Positions 54,337 to 63,907 of a DNA stretch of 64,000 nucleotides are shown piece after piece. Both the position numbers and the translations under genes were made by a program. The notes under the pieces are model-generated. The model was not told where the DNA came from and did no database searches. It saw only the letters and a program-made list of their open reading frames with translations. Within the stretch, counting starts at the first letter, position 1. Every line of letters begins with the position of its first letter. The DNA comes from Pseudooceanicola sp. HF7 (GTDB taxonomy: Bacteria; Pseudomonadota; Alphaproteobacteria; Rhodobacterales; Rhodobacteraceae), in the NCBI RefSeq assembly GCF_011806405.1, contig NZ_JAATOW010000029.1, forward strand, positions 1 to 64,000, written 5' to 3'.

Positions 54337-54999
54337 TCAGCAGCGCGTGCCCTCCACCAGCTTCATGGCGGTCCGGACGCTGTCCAGCTCCGTCGATCCG
54401 CTTTTCTGCTCTTTCTGGTTTTCCACTAGGCGCTTGACCAGTTCGGCATACATGATCAGATCATCGGCCTCCTGCACCAGGCGGCCGGTGTAATCCTCGA
54501 AGATTTCAACGTTCTGGGTCGACCGCAGCCCGCCCTTCACCGAAGAGACGATGTTCAGCGCGGGAATGATCACCCGGTCGATCGCATGGATGGCCAGGCT
54601 GCCCAGCTCGGGCACTTTCAGCAGCACCTCTGCATATTGGCGAAGCCCGGCCAGCGGCTGCCCCTCGTGGGCCCCGAACCAGAAGCTCCCTTCCCGCCCC
54701 CGCACATCGCTGAACTTGGTATGCAGGCGCAGCCGTTCGAATGTCACCCCCGGCAGCGCCAGGCGGAAATCGGGATTGGACAGCATCTCGCCACTCCTGC
54801 TGATGCCCTCCAGGTGGGACAGCACGGTTTCAGCGACCTCAGGCACGAAGACCTCCCGCAGGGACGGGCGATCCGGATAGGTCACCTTGTGCAGAACGCC
54901 TGTATGGCTGATGTCGACCGATCGCACGGTCCATTGGTCCGCCTCGTCATCGAATGACAGGTAGGCGGAAAATTTCTTCGTCTCAGTACTGGCGCTCAC
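54337..54999 (-). CDS. Hypothetical protein divergent from the CheB-CheR-PAS gene
   Basis: About 220 residues, with no signal peptide or membrane helix. I start at a GTG at 54999 because GGAGG lies at the right distance; an ATG at 55038 (adding 13 residues) has no ribosome site. The first half has a possible beta-rich fold (KFSAYLSFDDEADQWTVRSVDISHTGVLHKVTYPDRPSLREVFVPEVAE), the second is helical (LVQEADDLIMYAELVKRLVENQKEQKSG). I recognise no family. The shared upstream region with cheB-cheR suggests joint regulation. Confidence 0.55.
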   Translation of the reverse strand: MSASTETKKFSAYLSFDDEADQWTVRSVDISHTGVLHKVTYPDRPSLREVFVPEVAETVLSHLEGISRSGEMLSNPDFRLALPGVTFERLRLHTKFSDVRGREGSFWFGAHEGQPLAGLRQYAEVLLKVPELGSLAIHAIDRVIIPALNIVSSVKGGLRSTQNVEIFEDYTGRLVQEADDLIMYAELVKRLVENQKEQKSGSTELDSVRTAMKLVEGTRC

Positions 55000-55245
55000 C
55001 TTCGCCTCCGTCCGATCGCAGTCTCCGGGGCTAATCATTTCGTAGGAACGGTTAACACTGCCTTAATGCGATGGAGCGACTATGGGCTCATTATTACTTC
55101 AACCTAAAAGCGAAATCGTATTATTCTGTACCGCGAAGGTCAGCGGCACCCCGGGCAAGGCTGGACAGCCAGTTATCCTGCCCCGGGCCCCTGCGCCAGG
55201 GATTGAGCCGACCGGAAGGCGGCGCGCGAAACCAAGGAAGACACA

Positions 55246-58200
55246 ATGTCTGCAGAAGAGGACAAAGACGTCGCAACAGAGCCGGAAACGGAGGCAGAGC
55301 GCCTTCATGTCGTTGGCATCGCCGCCTCCGCAGGCGGGCTTGAGGCGACCTCGCTCCTGCTCCAGAACCTGACCGACAAGGTCACGGCAACCTTCGTCAT
55401 CGCCCAGCACATGTCGCCCACGCACAAGAGCCTGCTGACCTCGCTTATATCGCGCGACACCCAGATGCCCGTGGTCGAGCTGACCGATGACGTGAAGCCC
55501 GAGCGCGGCACCATCTACGTGACCCCGCCCAATGCGGACGTGATCATGGATGAGGGCAAATTCCGCCTGGTCGAACCCTTCGGGCATCCCGCCACACCCA
55601 AACCCTCGGCCGACCGGCTGTTCCAGAGCCTGGCTGCCGAATGCGGCGAAGACGCGGTGGGGGTGGTGCTGTCGGGGACAGGCCGGGACGGCAGCTACGG
55701 CATTCAGGCGATCCGTGAAGCCGGCGGCATCACCATCGCTCAGGAAGTCGACTCGGCGAAATATGACGGCATGCCCTCCTCCGCCATCGGGACCGGCTGC
55801 ATCGACCTGGCGTTGACGCCGGAACGGATCGGCCAGCAGTTCAACCGCATCCTCTCCCAGCCCCGCGACCTGGATTACCTCAAGAACATTTCCCAGCAGC
55901 CCTCGCGCATGGCCGACCTGCTGCAGATCCTTCTGTCCCGCACCGGCGTGGACTTCCGCGGCTACAAGGAAAGCACCGTCAACCGCCGCATCGCCCGCCG
56001 CATGACCGCCCTGGGGATCGAGGCCTACGCCGAATACGTCGACTTCTGCCGCACCAGCCAGGACGAGGTCGATGCGCTCTACAAGGACTTGCTGATCTCG
56101 GTCACGCGGTTCTTCCGCGACCCGCGCCAGTTCGACCAGCTACGCGCCCAGATCGACTCCCTGGTGGAGCGGGACGGCAAGCGCCAGCTGCGCGTCTGGG
56201 TCACCGGCTGCGCCACGGGGGAAGAGGCCTATTCCATCGCGATCCTCTTTGCAGAGGCCCTTGGCGGCCCCCACGAGCTCAAGAAGAGCCAAGTGCAGAT
56301 CTTTGCCACCGATATCGATGACCGTGCGCTGGACGTGGGTCGGCGGGGCGTCTACCCGGTCTCCGCCGCCCAGGACATCCCCAGCCACCTGCTGTCGCGC
56401 TACTTCGACCTTTCGGGAAACGAGATGCGCGTCGTCCGTGAACTGCGCGACGTGACGCTCTTCTCGCGGCACAACATCCTTCAGGATCCGCCCTTCATCA
56501 ACCTGGACCTGGTGTCGATCCGCAACCTGCTGATCTACTTCGACACCCCCCTGCAGGAACGTGTTCTCTACCGCGTCCATTACGCGCTGGCCCCCCAAGG
56601 GATGCTCTTCCTGGGCACCTCGGAAACCGTCGGCTCCATGGAGGCGCACTTTGAAACCTGCGTTGGCGCCGACAAGATCTTTGCCAAGCGCCGCGCCTCT
56701 CGGCTGACCAACTATCGCTTCCCGGACCTCTCCGCCGCCCCGCCCCGCCAGTACAGCCAAGGGTCCGGTGAGGTGACCCGCCAGTCCGCACAGAGTTCCC
56801 AGGACACCATGTTCGACAGCCTGGCAAAGGCCGTGGCGCCGAACGGTTTCATCGCCACCCGCAACGGCGATATCGTCCGGGTCATCGGCGATATCTCTCC
56901 CTATATCGAGATCAGCGAACGCGGACCGCTCAGCATGAACGTCCGCCTGCTGCGCAAGCCCCTGCGGGACGAGGTGATCTCGCTCATGGCGATCTCCCTG
57001 AAGACGGCGCGGCAGCGGGACTCTCGCTGGCACAAGTTCCAGCTGGCGGACACGAACCGCGTGCAATTCCAGTGCTACCCGATCGAAAACGCCTCGGGCA
57101 AACAGGACAACTGCCTGATCGCGATCCAGACCCGTCAGGAAGACAGCGCCCCGCAGGCCAAGTCCGGCACCGACGGAGGGGACCGCGCCTATATCGAACG
57201 GATGGAAGCGGACATGCGCTCCACCCAGGAGGCGCTGCAACAGACCGTGGAAGAGCTGCAGACCACGAACGAGGAACTGCAATCCGTCAACGAAGAGATG
57301 CAATCCACGAACGAGGAACTCCAGGCCACGAACGAGGAACTGGAAACCTCCAACGAGGAACTGCAATCGGCCAACGAAGAGCTGATCACCGTCAATGAAG
57401 AGTTGCAGATCAACACCGATGAGCTTCAGACGGTGCTGGCGGACCTGGATGCGATCCTCAAGGATTGTCCCTTCATCATCCTGGCCGCCGATCCCGCGCT
57501 GATGGTGCGCCGCGCCTCCGACCTGGCGCGCAGCTTCTTCGACATCGACGAGATCCCGGCGACGGGCCTGCACCTGTCCCAGCTTTCGATCCCCGAAGGT
57601 TTCCCGATCCTGTCCAAACCCGCGGCAGAGGTCTTCAAGCTGCGCCAGGCCAAGGAATTCATGATCGACACTGAAGGCGGGAATTACCGGGTCACCTTCA
57701 CGCCCTACAGCGAAGCGCGCACTGATCTGTCGGGGCTGACCATCTCGATCCTGAACCGGGAAATGGCTTCGATCACGGAAGTGGCCCATGTGATGGACAA
57801 CCTCACCGGGCTGGCCCACTGGCGCTACAACATCCAGTCAGACGCGCTGGTCTGTTCCGATCGCATCTTCGAGATGTTCGGCTTCGACGATTCCAGCCGC
57901 GGGCCGATGCCGTTGGAAAAAGGCGTGGCCGTCTTCCACGTCGAAGATCGCGCCCGCGCCCGTGCGGCCTTTGACGGCGCGATCCAGGATGCAGAGCCCT
58001 TCGATTTCGAAGCGCGCCTGCGTCAACCAGGTGGGGATATCCGCCACGTCCGGGTTCAGGGATCCGCGCTGCGCGACAGCAATGGCGACCCAAGCTACCT
58101 GATCGGCACCTACCAGGACATCGGCTCTGAGCTGCGTGAAGCCATGCTGATAAAAAGCTACGCAGAGCTGCCTTTGGATTCTGCCCTTGGCTTCTTCAGT

Positions 58201-58521
58201 TTCGAATCCGACAGGAGCGGCGTCTACTGGGACGACAAGCTGATCGCGATGCTGGGCTACGACAAGAAAGACATCAATCAATCGGAAATCGAAGCCCTGT
58301 CCTTCCTGGTTCCGGCGGATCAGGAACGGGTCGGCAAGCAAATCGCGGCGGCGCAGAAAAAAGGCGACGGCTGCGAATTTTCAGGGCGTCTCAAGCGCAA
58401 GGACCGCGCCACCGTGCCGGTTGAGGGATCGGCTCGCATTTGGCGGGACGAGGCGGGGCGCCTGACCCATGTCTATGGCAACGTCCGGGCCGTGAAGGAC
58501 ACGGAAGAGGCCGCCGAATAA
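55246..58521 (+). CDS. CheB-CheR fusion with coiled coil and PAS domains
   Basis: A 1091-residue cytoplasmic signalling protein. The CheB methylesterase part (about 20-210) has the catalytic Ser28 in GIAASAGGLEA, His55 in AQHMSPTHKS and Asp148 in LSGTGRDGSYG. The CheR methyltransferase part (about 220-490) has TRFFRDPRQF and the SAM loop TGCATGEEAYS. A coiled coil of repeated NEELQ units follows at about 650-735, then two or three PAS domains (about 735-1090). No histidine kinase or effector follows. No receptor or other chemotaxis gene is nearby. Confidence 0.9.
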   Translation: MSAEEDKDVATEPETEAERLHVVGIAASAGGLEATSLLLQNLTDKVTATFVIAQHMSPTHKSLLTSLISRDTQMPVVELTDDVKPERGTIYVTPPNADVIMDEGKFRLVEPFGHPATPKPSADRLFQSLAAECGEDAVGVVLSGTGRDGSYGIQAIREAGGITIAQEVDSAKYDGMPSSAIGTGCIDLALTPERIGQQFNRILSQPRDLDYLKNISQQPSRMADLLQILLSRTGVDFRGYKESTVNRRIARRMTALGIEAYAEYVDFCRTSQDEVDALYKDLLISVTRFFRDPRQFDQLRAQIDSLVERDGKRQLRVWVTGCATGEEAYSIAILFAEALGGPHELKKSQVQIFATDIDDRALDVGRRGVYPVSAAQDIPSHLLSRYFDLSGNEMRVVRELRDVTLFSRHNILQDPPFINLDLVSIRNLLIYFDTPLQERVLYRVHYALAPQGMLFLGTSETVGSMEAHFETCVGADKIFAKRRASRLTNYRFPDLSAAPPRQYSQGSGEVTRQSAQSSQDTMFDSLAKAVAPNGFIATRNGDIVRVIGDISPYIEISERGPLSMNVRLLRKPLRDEVISLMAISLKTARQRDSRWHKFQLADTNRVQFQCYPIENASGKQDNCLIAIQTRQEDSAPQAKSGTDGGDRAYIERMEADMRSTQEALQQTVEELQTTNEELQSVNEEMQSTNEELQATNEELETSNEELQSANEELITVNEELQINTDELQTVLADLDAILKDCPFIILAADPALMVRRASDLARSFFDIDEIPATGLHLSQLSIPEGFPILSKPAAEVFKLRQAKEFMIDTEGGNYRVTFTPYSEARTDLSGLTISILNREMASITEVAHVMDNLTGLAHWRYNIQSDALVCSDRIFEMFGFDDSSRGPMPLEKGVAVFHVEDRARARAAFDGAIQDAEPFDFEARLRQPGGDIRHVRVQGSALRDSNGDPSYLIGTYQDIGSELREAMLIKSYAELPLDSALGFFSFESDRSGVYWDDKLIAMLGYDKKDINQSEIEALSFLVPADQERVGKQIAAAQKKGDGCEFSGRLKRKDRATVPVEGSARIWRDEAGRLTHVYGNVRAVKDTEEAAE

Positions 58522-58609
58522 CTCTTCGGCGGCCCCCTTCACATGATACTCTGATTGTCCGGATCCTCCCGCCCCCGATCTTCAGGGGCCGGGCCGATCC
58601 ATGCAGTCC

Positions 58610-60058
58610 TCAGGCGACGCGCAGGTGGTCTGAGGCTTCGGACTTGGACGTCTGCGCGCCCTCTTCGACCAGCGCTTCGTGCAGGATGCGGATGGCCGCG
58701 TCCTGGCTGTCCTGGGACAGCAGGAACTGCACGTCGACACTGCCGGGCACATGCTGCACCGCCAGGGTCTTCACGCCGCCGGTGCGCAGGGCCTTCAGGC
58801 CGCGTTCCGTGGTCGACAGCCCCTCCAGGTCCCGGCCGATGGCCGCAACCAGCGCCATCCGGTTCATCCGGACCTGCGCGTTGGGGAAGGCCTTCATAAC
58901 GTCGCGTTCCACCCGGCGCATGGCCTTGAGCGGCGCATCAACGTAGTGGGTGATCGTGTTGGCATTGGTCGCCTTGGAAACAATGCGCACCTTGTGACGG
59001 GTCAGCACCTCAAGCACGCCGTGGTCGTAACCCTTCACGCCCACCATGTCCTGTTCGAAGACCTCGAAGGCGGTGACGGGCAGGCCGGTGACGATCTCCA
59101 CCTGCGGAGTCTCCGCGGCTTTCTCGTCGATCAGCGTGCCGGGATCTTCCGGCTCGAAGGCATTGGCCACGCGCAGCGGGATGCCCGACTTGCGCAGGAT
59201 CTTGGCGGCCTTCGGGTGGATCGCCTCCATGCCCATGTTGGACAGCTGGTCGGCCACGTCGTAATTGGTGTGCCCCAGCTTGCGCACGGCGCCTTCGCCC
59301 ACCAGCTTCGGGTCGGCAGAGGACAGGTGGAATTCCTTGTGGATGATCGCCTCGTCCGCGCCGGTCGACGCCGCGATGGTCGAGAAGGTCACCTCGGAAT
59401 AGCCCCGGTCGAACTCGCGCATCAGGCCTTCGCGGCACTGCGCGTAGCCGGTGACGATGGGCAGCTCGGTGTTCAGGTCGACCTGCTCAAGCCCCATCTT
59501 GATCCGCTCCTGCAGATCGGGCTCGCTCTCGTCACGCCAGCCGGACAGATCCACGAAACGCGCGTTCACGCCGGAGCGTTGCAGCATCAGGGTGGTGACA
59601 TAGGCCGAATGGCTTTCGCCCAGCCCCGACAGCAGCTCACGGATGCTCAGCATGTGGTCGGACAGCTTGAAGTGCCCGTAGGAACAGAGCCGCTGAAGAT
59701 CGAACAGGCAGGAGCGCGCGCCCTCGATCCGCTCCCGGACGAATTCGTCCGCGGCGTGGATATCGGCGGAATGCTCCAGCACGACACGATGCGCATCGCG
59801 CATTGCATCGGCGACCTCGGTCAGCGCATCGAGCCAGCCATGGGCGTTGTCATCGTTGGAGAACAGCGCATAGACACCCGGCGTGCCGGATTTCTTGTGC
59901 TCCAGCAGCTTGTTGGTGATGCCGCCGAAAGCCGAGACGACGAAAATGCGGTGATAGAGGTCTTCGCGCGCGCCGATCAACAGCGTGTCGCGCAGCTCAT
60001 GCACCTTGCTCATGGAGGTGCCGCCGATTTTCTCGACGGTATGGTTCGGATAACTCAT
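58610..60058 (-). CDS. ask: Ectoine-specific aspartate kinase
   Basis: A 482-residue aspartokinase of the Ask_Ect type, which feeds aspartyl phosphate to ectoine synthesis and is usually less feedback-inhibited. It begins SYPNHTVEKIGGTSMSKVHELRD with the kinase motif KIGGTSM, and has TGYAQCREG and ACT domains after about residue 320 (VGVKGYDHGVLEVL, RMALVAAIGRDLEGL). I chose the ATG at 60058 with GGGAGAGC upstream; the longer reading adds 26 unlikely residues. It lies 79 bases after ectC. Confidence 0.93.
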   Translation of the reverse strand: MSYPNHTVEKIGGTSMSKVHELRDTLLIGAREDLYHRIFVVSAFGGITNKLLEHKKSGTPGVYALFSNDDNAHGWLDALTEVADAMRDAHRVVLEHSADIHAADEFVRERIEGARSCLFDLQRLCSYGHFKLSDHMLSIRELLSGLGESHSAYVTTLMLQRSGVNARFVDLSGWRDESEPDLQERIKMGLEQVDLNTELPIVTGYAQCREGLMREFDRGYSEVTFSTIAASTGADEAIIHKEFHLSSADPKLVGEGAVRKLGHTNYDVADQLSNMGMEAIHPKAAKILRKSGIPLRVANAFEPEDPGTLIDEKAAETPQVEIVTGLPVTAFEVFEQDMVGVKGYDHGVLEVLTRHKVRIVSKATNANTITHYVDAPLKAMRRVERDVMKAFPNAQVRMNRMALVAAIGRDLEGLSTTERGLKALRTGGVKTLAVQHVPGSVDVQFLLSQDSQDAAIRILHEALVEEGAQTSKSEASDHLRVA

Positions 60059-60137
60059 CTGCTCTCCCGGCCGTGGCCGGGCCCTGTATTGCGTCCTGGG
60101 ATGGGCGAAGGCCGGGGCTTCCCCCGGCCACGACATC

Positions 60138-60530
60138 TCAGGCGTCTTCGAGCGCGTAGGAGCCGTCTTCGCGGTGCACTTCCTTGCCGGTGACAGGCGG
60201 GTTGAAGCAGCAGGCCATGATCAGCTCCTCGTCCGCGACGAGGGTATGCTTGTCATGTTCGTTCAGCGCATACATTACGCCGGGCTTGATCTCGTGGACC
60301 TCGCCGGTGGCCAGGTCGGTGATCCGGCCCTTGCCCTGCATGCAGTAGACGCTTTCGAAGTGGTTCTTGTAGTGGAACGTATGCTCCGAACCCGCTTCGA
60401 GGAAGGTGATATGGAAGGAGAAGCCCATCCCGTCATCCGCCAGCAGCATCCGGACAGAGGTCCAGTTGGCGTCGGACACGACACGGGTTTTCTCTTCTTC
60501 TACGATCTTGTTGAAGTCACGTACGATCAT
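60138..60530 (-). CDS. ectC: L-ectoine synthase
   Basis: A 130-residue cupin that cyclises N-gamma-acetyl-diaminobutyrate to ectoine. It begins [46 protein letters not shown], and the metal-site and active-site residues lie in [19 protein letters not shown] and [23 protein letters not shown]. It follows ectB by six bases. No ectD hydroxylase gene lies between ectC and ask, so this operon alone makes ectoine, not hydroxyectoine. Confidence 0.97.
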   Translation of the reverse strand: MIVRDFNKIVEEEKTRVVSDANWTSVRMLLADDGMGFSFHITFLEAGSEHTFHYKNHFESVYCMQGKGRITDLATGEVHEIKPGVMYALNEHDKHTLVADEELIMACCFNPPVTGKEVHREDGSYALEDA

Positions 60531-60536
60531 GGTCGG

Positions 60537-61808
60537 TTACTCCGCGGCAATTCGTGTTGTGTTCTGTTTGGCGGCGGCTTCCAGCAGGATCTTCAGACCC
60601 TTGCGGAACAGCTCCACCGGCGTGGTCAGCGGGGCAAGCACCTTGACCACCTCGTCTTCGGCGCCCGAGGTTTCGATGATCAGGCCCTGGCGGAAGCATT
60701 CCGCGCAGATCTCTGCGGCCAGCTCGCCAGAGCCGACGTCGACGCCCATCATCATGCCACGGCCCTTGACCCTTGCACCCGGGATTTCCTTGGCCAGCTC
60801 ATTCATCGCTTCGGACAGAATGGCGGACTTGGTCTTCACCTCGGTCTGGAAGCTGTCGTCGCTCCAGAATTTCTCGATCGCGACACGGGCGGTCACGAAG
60901 GCATGGGTATTGCCCCGGAAGGTGCCGTTGTGCTCGGCCGGCTTCCAGATATCCAGTTCCGGCTTCACCAGCAGCGCGGCAAAGGGCAGGCCCATGCCGG
61001 ACAGGCTTTTCGCCATAGGCACCATGTCGGGCTCGATCCCCATCTCCTCGAAGGAGAAGAAGGTGCCGGTGCGGCCGATGCCGGCCTGGATGTCGTCCAG
61101 GATCAGCAGCGCGCCGTGCTTCTTGGCGATGCGGGCGATGCCGCGCAGCCAGTCGGCGGATGCGGCGTTCAGGCCACCCTCGCCCTGGACGGGCTCCAGC
61201 AGGAAGGCCGCCGGCGCATCAACACCGGAGCTGGGGTTGTCCAGCATGCTCTCAATAATCGCCAGCGTATCGACGTCTTCGCCAAAGGCACCCTCGTAGG
61301 GCATGCGCGTCACGCCGTGCAGGTCGATGCCCGCACCGCCACGCTTGCCTTCGTTGCCGGTCGCGGCCAGCGCGCCCAGGGTCATGCCGTGGAAGCCGTT
61401 GGTAAAGGCGATCACGTTGGTTCGGCCGGTCACCTTGCGGGCCAGCTTCATGGCGGCCTCAACGGCGTTGGTGCCGGTCGGGCCCACCATCATCACCTTG
61501 TGGTCCATGCCACGCGGCTTCAGGATCTTGTCCTCGAAGGTCTCCAGGAAGGCAGCCTTCGTATCGGTGTACATGTCCAGGCCATGGGCGATGCCATCGG
61601 CGCTGATATGGTCGATCAGGGCCTGCTTCATGTCCGGGTCGTTGTGCCCGTAGTTCAGCGAGGAACACCCAGCGAGGAAGTCGATGTACTCACGCCCTTC
61701 GGCGTCCGTCATGACAGAGCCGCTGGCTTTGGTGAAAACGGTATCGAAGCTGCGGCAATAGCTGCGCGCTTCCGATTCCCGCCGTGTGAAAATGTTTTCG
61801 GTCGGCAT
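60537..61808 (-). CDS. ectB: Diaminobutyrate-2-oxoglutarate aminotransferase
   Basis: A 423-residue class III PLP aminotransferase that converts aspartate semialdehyde and glutamate to L-2,4-diaminobutyrate. Signature blocks are FLAGCSSLNYGHNDPDMKQAL, GPTGTNAVEAAMKLARKVTGR, FLLEPVQGEGGLNAAS, LLILDDIQAGIGRTGTFF and the PLP lysine in VPMAKSLSGMGLPFA. It follows ectA by 45 bases. Confidence 0.97.
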   Translation of the reverse strand: MPTENIFTRRESEARSYCRSFDTVFTKASGSVMTDAEGREYIDFLAGCSSLNYGHNDPDMKQALIDHISADGIAHGLDMYTDTKAAFLETFEDKILKPRGMDHKVMMVGPTGTNAVEAAMKLARKVTGRTNVIAFTNGFHGMTLGALAATGNEGKRGGAGIDLHGVTRMPYEGAFGEDVDTLAIIESMLDNPSSGVDAPAAFLLEPVQGEGGLNAASADWLRGIARIAKKHGALLILDDIQAGIGRTGTFFSFEEMGIEPDMVPMAKSLSGMGLPFAALLVKPELDIWKPAEHNGTFRGNTHAFVTARVAIEKFWSDDSFQTEVKTKSAILSEAMNELAKEIPGARVKGRGMMMGVDVGSGELAAEICAECFRQGLIIETSGAEDEVVKVLAPLTTPVELFRKGLKILLEAAAKQNTTRIAAE

Positions 61809-61853
61809 GGGTTCGTCCTTGATTTGGGAAAATTGGTGTCGCGCGCCTGACTG

Positions 61854-62387
61854 TCAGGCGGCCTTGCGAAGGCCGCCCCGCAGCGCGATCGTCACCATAT
61901 GTTCAGTGTCATGGCGCCCGCCGAAGTGGTTCCCCTTGGTGAAGTGGGGTTCATGGCTCAGCTCGCCGCCGATGCGGCTAGCGAAACGCCGGAAGAGTGC
62001 CCAGGAGGCATCGTTGTCTTTGGTGATCGTGGTCTTCATGAAACGAACGCCGGAAAGCGCCGGGCGGTTCACCAGGTGGGACAACATTTTGCCGCCAAGG
62101 CCCATACCGCGAGCCTCGGGGGACACGGCGACCTGCCAGACGAACAGCGCCGTCGGGTCGTTGGGAACCTGGTGACCGGAGATCCAGCCAACCACGCCCT
62201 TGCCTTCAACCTCTGCGACAACACAGGTATCGGCGAAGTGGTCACATTGCACGAGGTTGCAATACATCGAGTTCTCGTCGAGCGGCTTGCACGCGCGCAC
62301 GAGTTCAAAGATTGCCTCACCGTCTTCCGCCACGGGCTTCCGCAGCGTCAGTGTCGTGGATTTCAGTGTTCCGCTTCCGTCAAGCAT
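61854..62387 (-). CDS. ectA: L-2,4-diaminobutyrate acetyltransferase
   Basis: A 177-residue GNAT enzyme, second step of ectoine synthesis. LTLRKPVAEDGEAIFELVRACKPLDENSMYCNLVQCDHFADTCVVAE is the family-specific start with substrate-site residues, and VAVSPEARGMGLGGKMLSHLV is the acetyl-CoA motif. It heads the ectA-B-C-ask operon, divergent from ectR with 133 bases between. Confidence 0.97.
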   Translation of the reverse strand: MLDGSGTLKSTTLTLRKPVAEDGEAIFELVRACKPLDENSMYCNLVQCDHFADTCVVAEVEGKGVVGWISGHQVPNDPTALFVWQVAVSPEARGMGLGGKMLSHLVNRPALSGVRFMKTTITKDNDASWALFRRFASRIGGELSHEPHFTKGNHFGGRHDTEHMVTIALRGGLRKAA

Positions 62388-62437
62388 ATGTCCTGCACTC
62401 TTGTTGCTTCGTTAGACAAAGTAACCGCCCGCAGAGA

Positions 62438-62492
62438 TATTTCAAGTATGCAAAGTACTTTTTCGCTATATCTGTGTTTTACCCTTGAAATA
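62438..62492. promoter_or_regulatory. Inverted repeats in the ectA-ectR divergent promoter region
   Basis: TATTTCAAG at 62438-62446 and CTTGAAATA at 62484-62492 form an exact 9-base inverted repeat centred between the genes. Inside it lies AAAGTACTTT (62452-62461), a perfect 10-base palindrome. The region is AT-rich and probably holds both promoters and the EctR operator. Confidence 0.5.
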
Positions 62493-62520
62493 AAGGGCGA
62501 TATGCTCAAATTAGTAAGCC

Positions 62521-63096
62521 ATGACCGATAAAACTCCTACGTACCAGCGAAGAATTGCGTTTCCGCCACCGCAATGCGACGATGTGTTGCCTGCGAATAA
62601 ACGATGGTGGGAAATGAACAGGACGGATGTCAGCCTGATCGCCTTGCGGCGAATCCTTCGCGCGACTGAGCTTTTCGGCAAGGAACTCGCTCAGGCAGCG
62701 GGTCTCAGCCCGGTGCAATTCCGCGTGCTGCAACTTGTGGCCGGTCAGGGCATGAGCACGCCAAAGGCAATTTCCGTGCAGATGGGCGTGACCCAGGCCA
62801 CCGTGACGGCCCTTCTCGACAAGCTGGAAAAGCAGGGGATGCTGACGCGCGAGCGCAGCAAGGTCGATCGCCGGCAGATGAATATCGCCGTGACCGAGAT
62901 GGGGCGCGAGACGCTGGAAGAAGCGCCAGACCCGCTTCAGCAACGCTACGTGCGCAAGTTCGAATCGCTGAAGGACTGGGAACAGAGCCAGATCATCGCC
63001 TCGCTCGAACGCGTGGCCGCCATGCTGGACGCAGAGGATCTGGATGCCTCGCCCGTGCTTTCCACCGGCGATTTCAAGGATCGCCCACCGCAGTAA
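62521..63096 (+). CDS. ectR: MarR-family repressor of ectoine synthesis, EctR
   Basis: A 191-residue MarR protein divergent from ectA, the known place and family of EctR1 in halophilic bacteria. The winged helix covers LSPVQFRVLQLVAGQGMSTPKAISVQMGVTQATVTALLDKLEKQGMLTRERSKVDRRQMNIAVTEMG. It is longer than common MarR proteins, with a 35-residue N-terminal lead (TYQRRIAFPPPQCDDVLPANKRWW). It would repress ectABC-ask at low osmolarity by binding between the two genes. Confidence 0.9.
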   Translation: MTDKTPTYQRRIAFPPPQCDDVLPANKRWWEMNRTDVSLIALRRILRATELFGKELAQAAGLSPVQFRVLQLVAGQGMSTPKAISVQMGVTQATVTALLDKLEKQGMLTRERSKVDRRQMNIAVTEMGRETLEEAPDPLQQRYVRKFESLKDWEQSQIIASLERVAAMLDAEDLDASPVLSTGDFKDRPPQ

Positions 63097-63136
63097 CTCC
63101 CGCTGGTGGGCGCCCCGATTCTTTAAGGGTCGCTGA

Positions 63137-63646
63137 TCAGTTCAGCGGGAAGGACACGCGGAACTGGAAGGTCTCCAGCCCCGGATTGACCGCGCTCAGC
63201 TCCGCGTTGGAGCGGTGATCGTAGGACAGTCCGTAGCGGACGCCGTTGCGCGCCTCGTAACCCAACTCCACGCCGGACCGGAACTCCACCACGGAGCCCA
63301 GGTCAGGCCCGTCGCCCCGGGCATAGACGCCCGGCATCAGGTGCAGCTGCAGGTAGGCCCGGTCGATATAGCCGGTCCAGGCCGCACCGCCGCCCAGCCA
63401 GGCATCCCCCTCATCCGTGACAGACAGGCCGAAGACGGGCTGGAAAGGCCCGTAAGTGGTGCCCAGGTCGTAGCGGGCGTAGTACTCCCGCCCGATCGTC
63501 TCTTCCTGAAACATCACGTCCCCGTAGCTGAGCGCCAGCCGCGACGCCGTCGGCGTTTCGGCCAGGCAACTCGGGTTGCCGCAATAATTCACCCCCATGT
63601 CGGTCAGGCCGGCAAGAAGAAACAGAACCGCGAAAGTGCCATCCAT
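63137..63646 (-). CDS. PagL-like lipid A 3-O-deacylase
   Basis: A 169-residue outer-membrane beta-barrel enzyme of the acyloxyacyl hydrolase (PagL) type. The catalytic residues fit the known spacing: His144 and Ser146 in SYDHRSNAEL and Glu158 in NPGLETF (His+2, His+14 as in PagL). The strands alternate aromatic and polar residues as in barrels. The N-terminus MDGTFAVLFLLAGLTDM is a short signal candidate but weak. It would remove an acyl chain from lipid A at the cell surface. GGGAG precedes the ATG. It converges with ectR. Confidence 0.8.
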   Translation of the reverse strand: MDGTFAVLFLLAGLTDMGVNYCGNPSCLAETPTASRLALSYGDVMFQEETIGREYYARYDLGTTYGPFQPVFGLSVTDEGDAWLGGGAAWTGYIDRAYLQLHLMPGVYARGDGPDLGSVVEFRSGVELGYEARNGVRYGLSYDHRSNAELSAVNPGLETFQFRVSFPLN

Positions 63647-63907
63647 GGCGTAGTGCTCCCATTAACTCAGCGCCTTGGTAGCGCAGCTTGTGCCGGGTGT
63701 CACGTTTGGGGTTTCAGAGGGCGCGTCCGGGCCTGTTTGGCGATGAGCGTGTGTGTCCTTCGGGCGCTGGCGTTAGGCCAATGCGCCTCGCCTGAGGCCT
63801 AGCGCGCCTGCCGCTCGCCCCTCAAGGATCCTGAGACCACTCGTCTGGTCCGCAAACGGCGCCCCTCTGGCTGTTCCATATCGGCTGCCTATCTCGCTGT
63901 TCGGTCG

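Noticed and set aside
58610-60058. Housekeeping lysine/threonine aspartokinase
   Set aside because: It lies in the ectABC operon and has the KIGGTSM start and length of the ectoine-specific type, so it is called ask of the Ask_Ect class.
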